Notes under the pieces: model-generated | Seen by the model: the letters and a program-made list of their open reading frames with translations, nothing else | Database searches by the model: none | What the model was told of the DNA's origin: nothing | Translations under genes and position numbers: made by a program | NCBI RefSeq assembly: GCF_002272245.1 | Contig: NZ_NPDD01000035.1 | Span: forward strand, 1-49,642 | Origin: Bacillus sp. 7884-1 | GTDB taxonomy: Bacteria > Bacillota > Bacilli > Bacillales > Cytobacillaceae | Length of the DNA: 49,642 nt | Direction of reading: 5' to 3' | In this document: positions 49,485-49,642 of the stretch, piece after piece | Layout of the letters: each line of letters opens with the position of its first letter | Position numbering within the stretch: position 1 is the stretch's first letter

Positions 49485-49642
49485 AAGAAAGTGCCAAACT
49501 TGAACTACCCCTCCTTAACACCCTAATGGGTTGTTTGACGAAGGGGATTCCTAAGAACACCAGTGTATCCACCAGTTATTGATTAGGCGATCCCCGCAGT
49601 ACCTGCGGATAGAAGTCTTAAGGCTTCATTTTTAAGATTAAA
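49485..49642. mobile_element. Possible end of an IS200/IS605-type element at the window edge
   Basis: The last 150 bases are hairpin-rich: ACCC/GGGT and CCCCT/AGGGG within 49506-49544, CCGCA/TGCGG at 49593-49607 and GAAG/CTTC at 49613-49628. The string GAACTACCCCTCC...GAAGGGGATTCCTAAG recalls flanks of tnpB-carrying elements in Bacillus. No transposase is visible because the window ends. The rest of 49356-49484 shows no gene. Confidence 0.35.

Overview
The window is about 50 kb of low-GC Bacillaceae chromosome. It carries spore genes (sspM, sspL, a cotD-like gene, yppG), gpsB, dynA, ponA/recU and a type-B RNase P RNA. Gene order follows the Bacillus subtilis segment from panBCD to ypeP closely, with local losses (no asnS between aspB and dnaD, no xpt-pbuX before bpsA) and insertions. 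The sequence looks like a Bacillus or Neobacillus type endospore former; I cannot name a species. Both edges look like contig ends: a perfect fold-back palindrome at 1-193 and a structured, insertion-sequence-like end after about 49485.

Region by region. 1-2532: pantothenate operon panBCD behind a candidate pan-motif leader with terminator. 2631-10350: dinG, a degenerate metallo-beta-lactamase-fold exported protein, ypmA, ypmB, aspB, dnaD, nth, ypoC. 10373-13560: recU-ponA on the minus strand. 13743-17358: ypp genes and spore proteins. 17540-21907: a Crp/Fnr regulator, then mrfA-mrfB (mitomycin repair) behind a promoter overlapped by a LexA-like box. 22063-25607: a small membrane peptide, cotD-like, ypsA, gpsB, rnpB, ypsC. 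25676-27601: ypvA.

27636-36413 is the accessory respiratory part: a Crp/Fnr regulator, three DUF2249 proteins, a MIP18/DUF59 iron-sulfur assembly factor and a polytopic NnrS/oxidase-like membrane protein. The M32 peptidase ypwA and an EamA transporter follow, then a three-gene ba3-type cytochrome oxidase. Three promoters here have TGTGA-N6-TCACA-like boxes centred 41.5 bases upstream of the predicted start sites. I infer a local Crp/Fnr regulon for low-oxygen or nitric-oxide conditions.

36593-45714: a small zinc-ribbon protein, a candidate short leader RNA, the bpsAB alkylpyrone operon, a 26-residue membrane peptide with two Fur-like boxes, a 51-bp palindromic tandem repeat array, a NERD protein, the double dynamin dynA, a rhodanese and ypcP. 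45758-47690: a mosaic locus in which sspL and a divergent-PAP2 gene are partly duplicated and diverged on either side of an inserted NlpC/P60 lipoprotein gene. 47706-49355: a small conserved protein, a second EamA transporter and a ribonuclease H-like protein.

The most promising observations are the inferred Crp/Fnr regulon around the DUF2249 module and ba3 oxidase, the Fur-box micropeptide, the sspL/PAP2 mosaic locus, the LexA-like box over mrfAB, and the 51-bp hairpin array. All site calls were made by eye.
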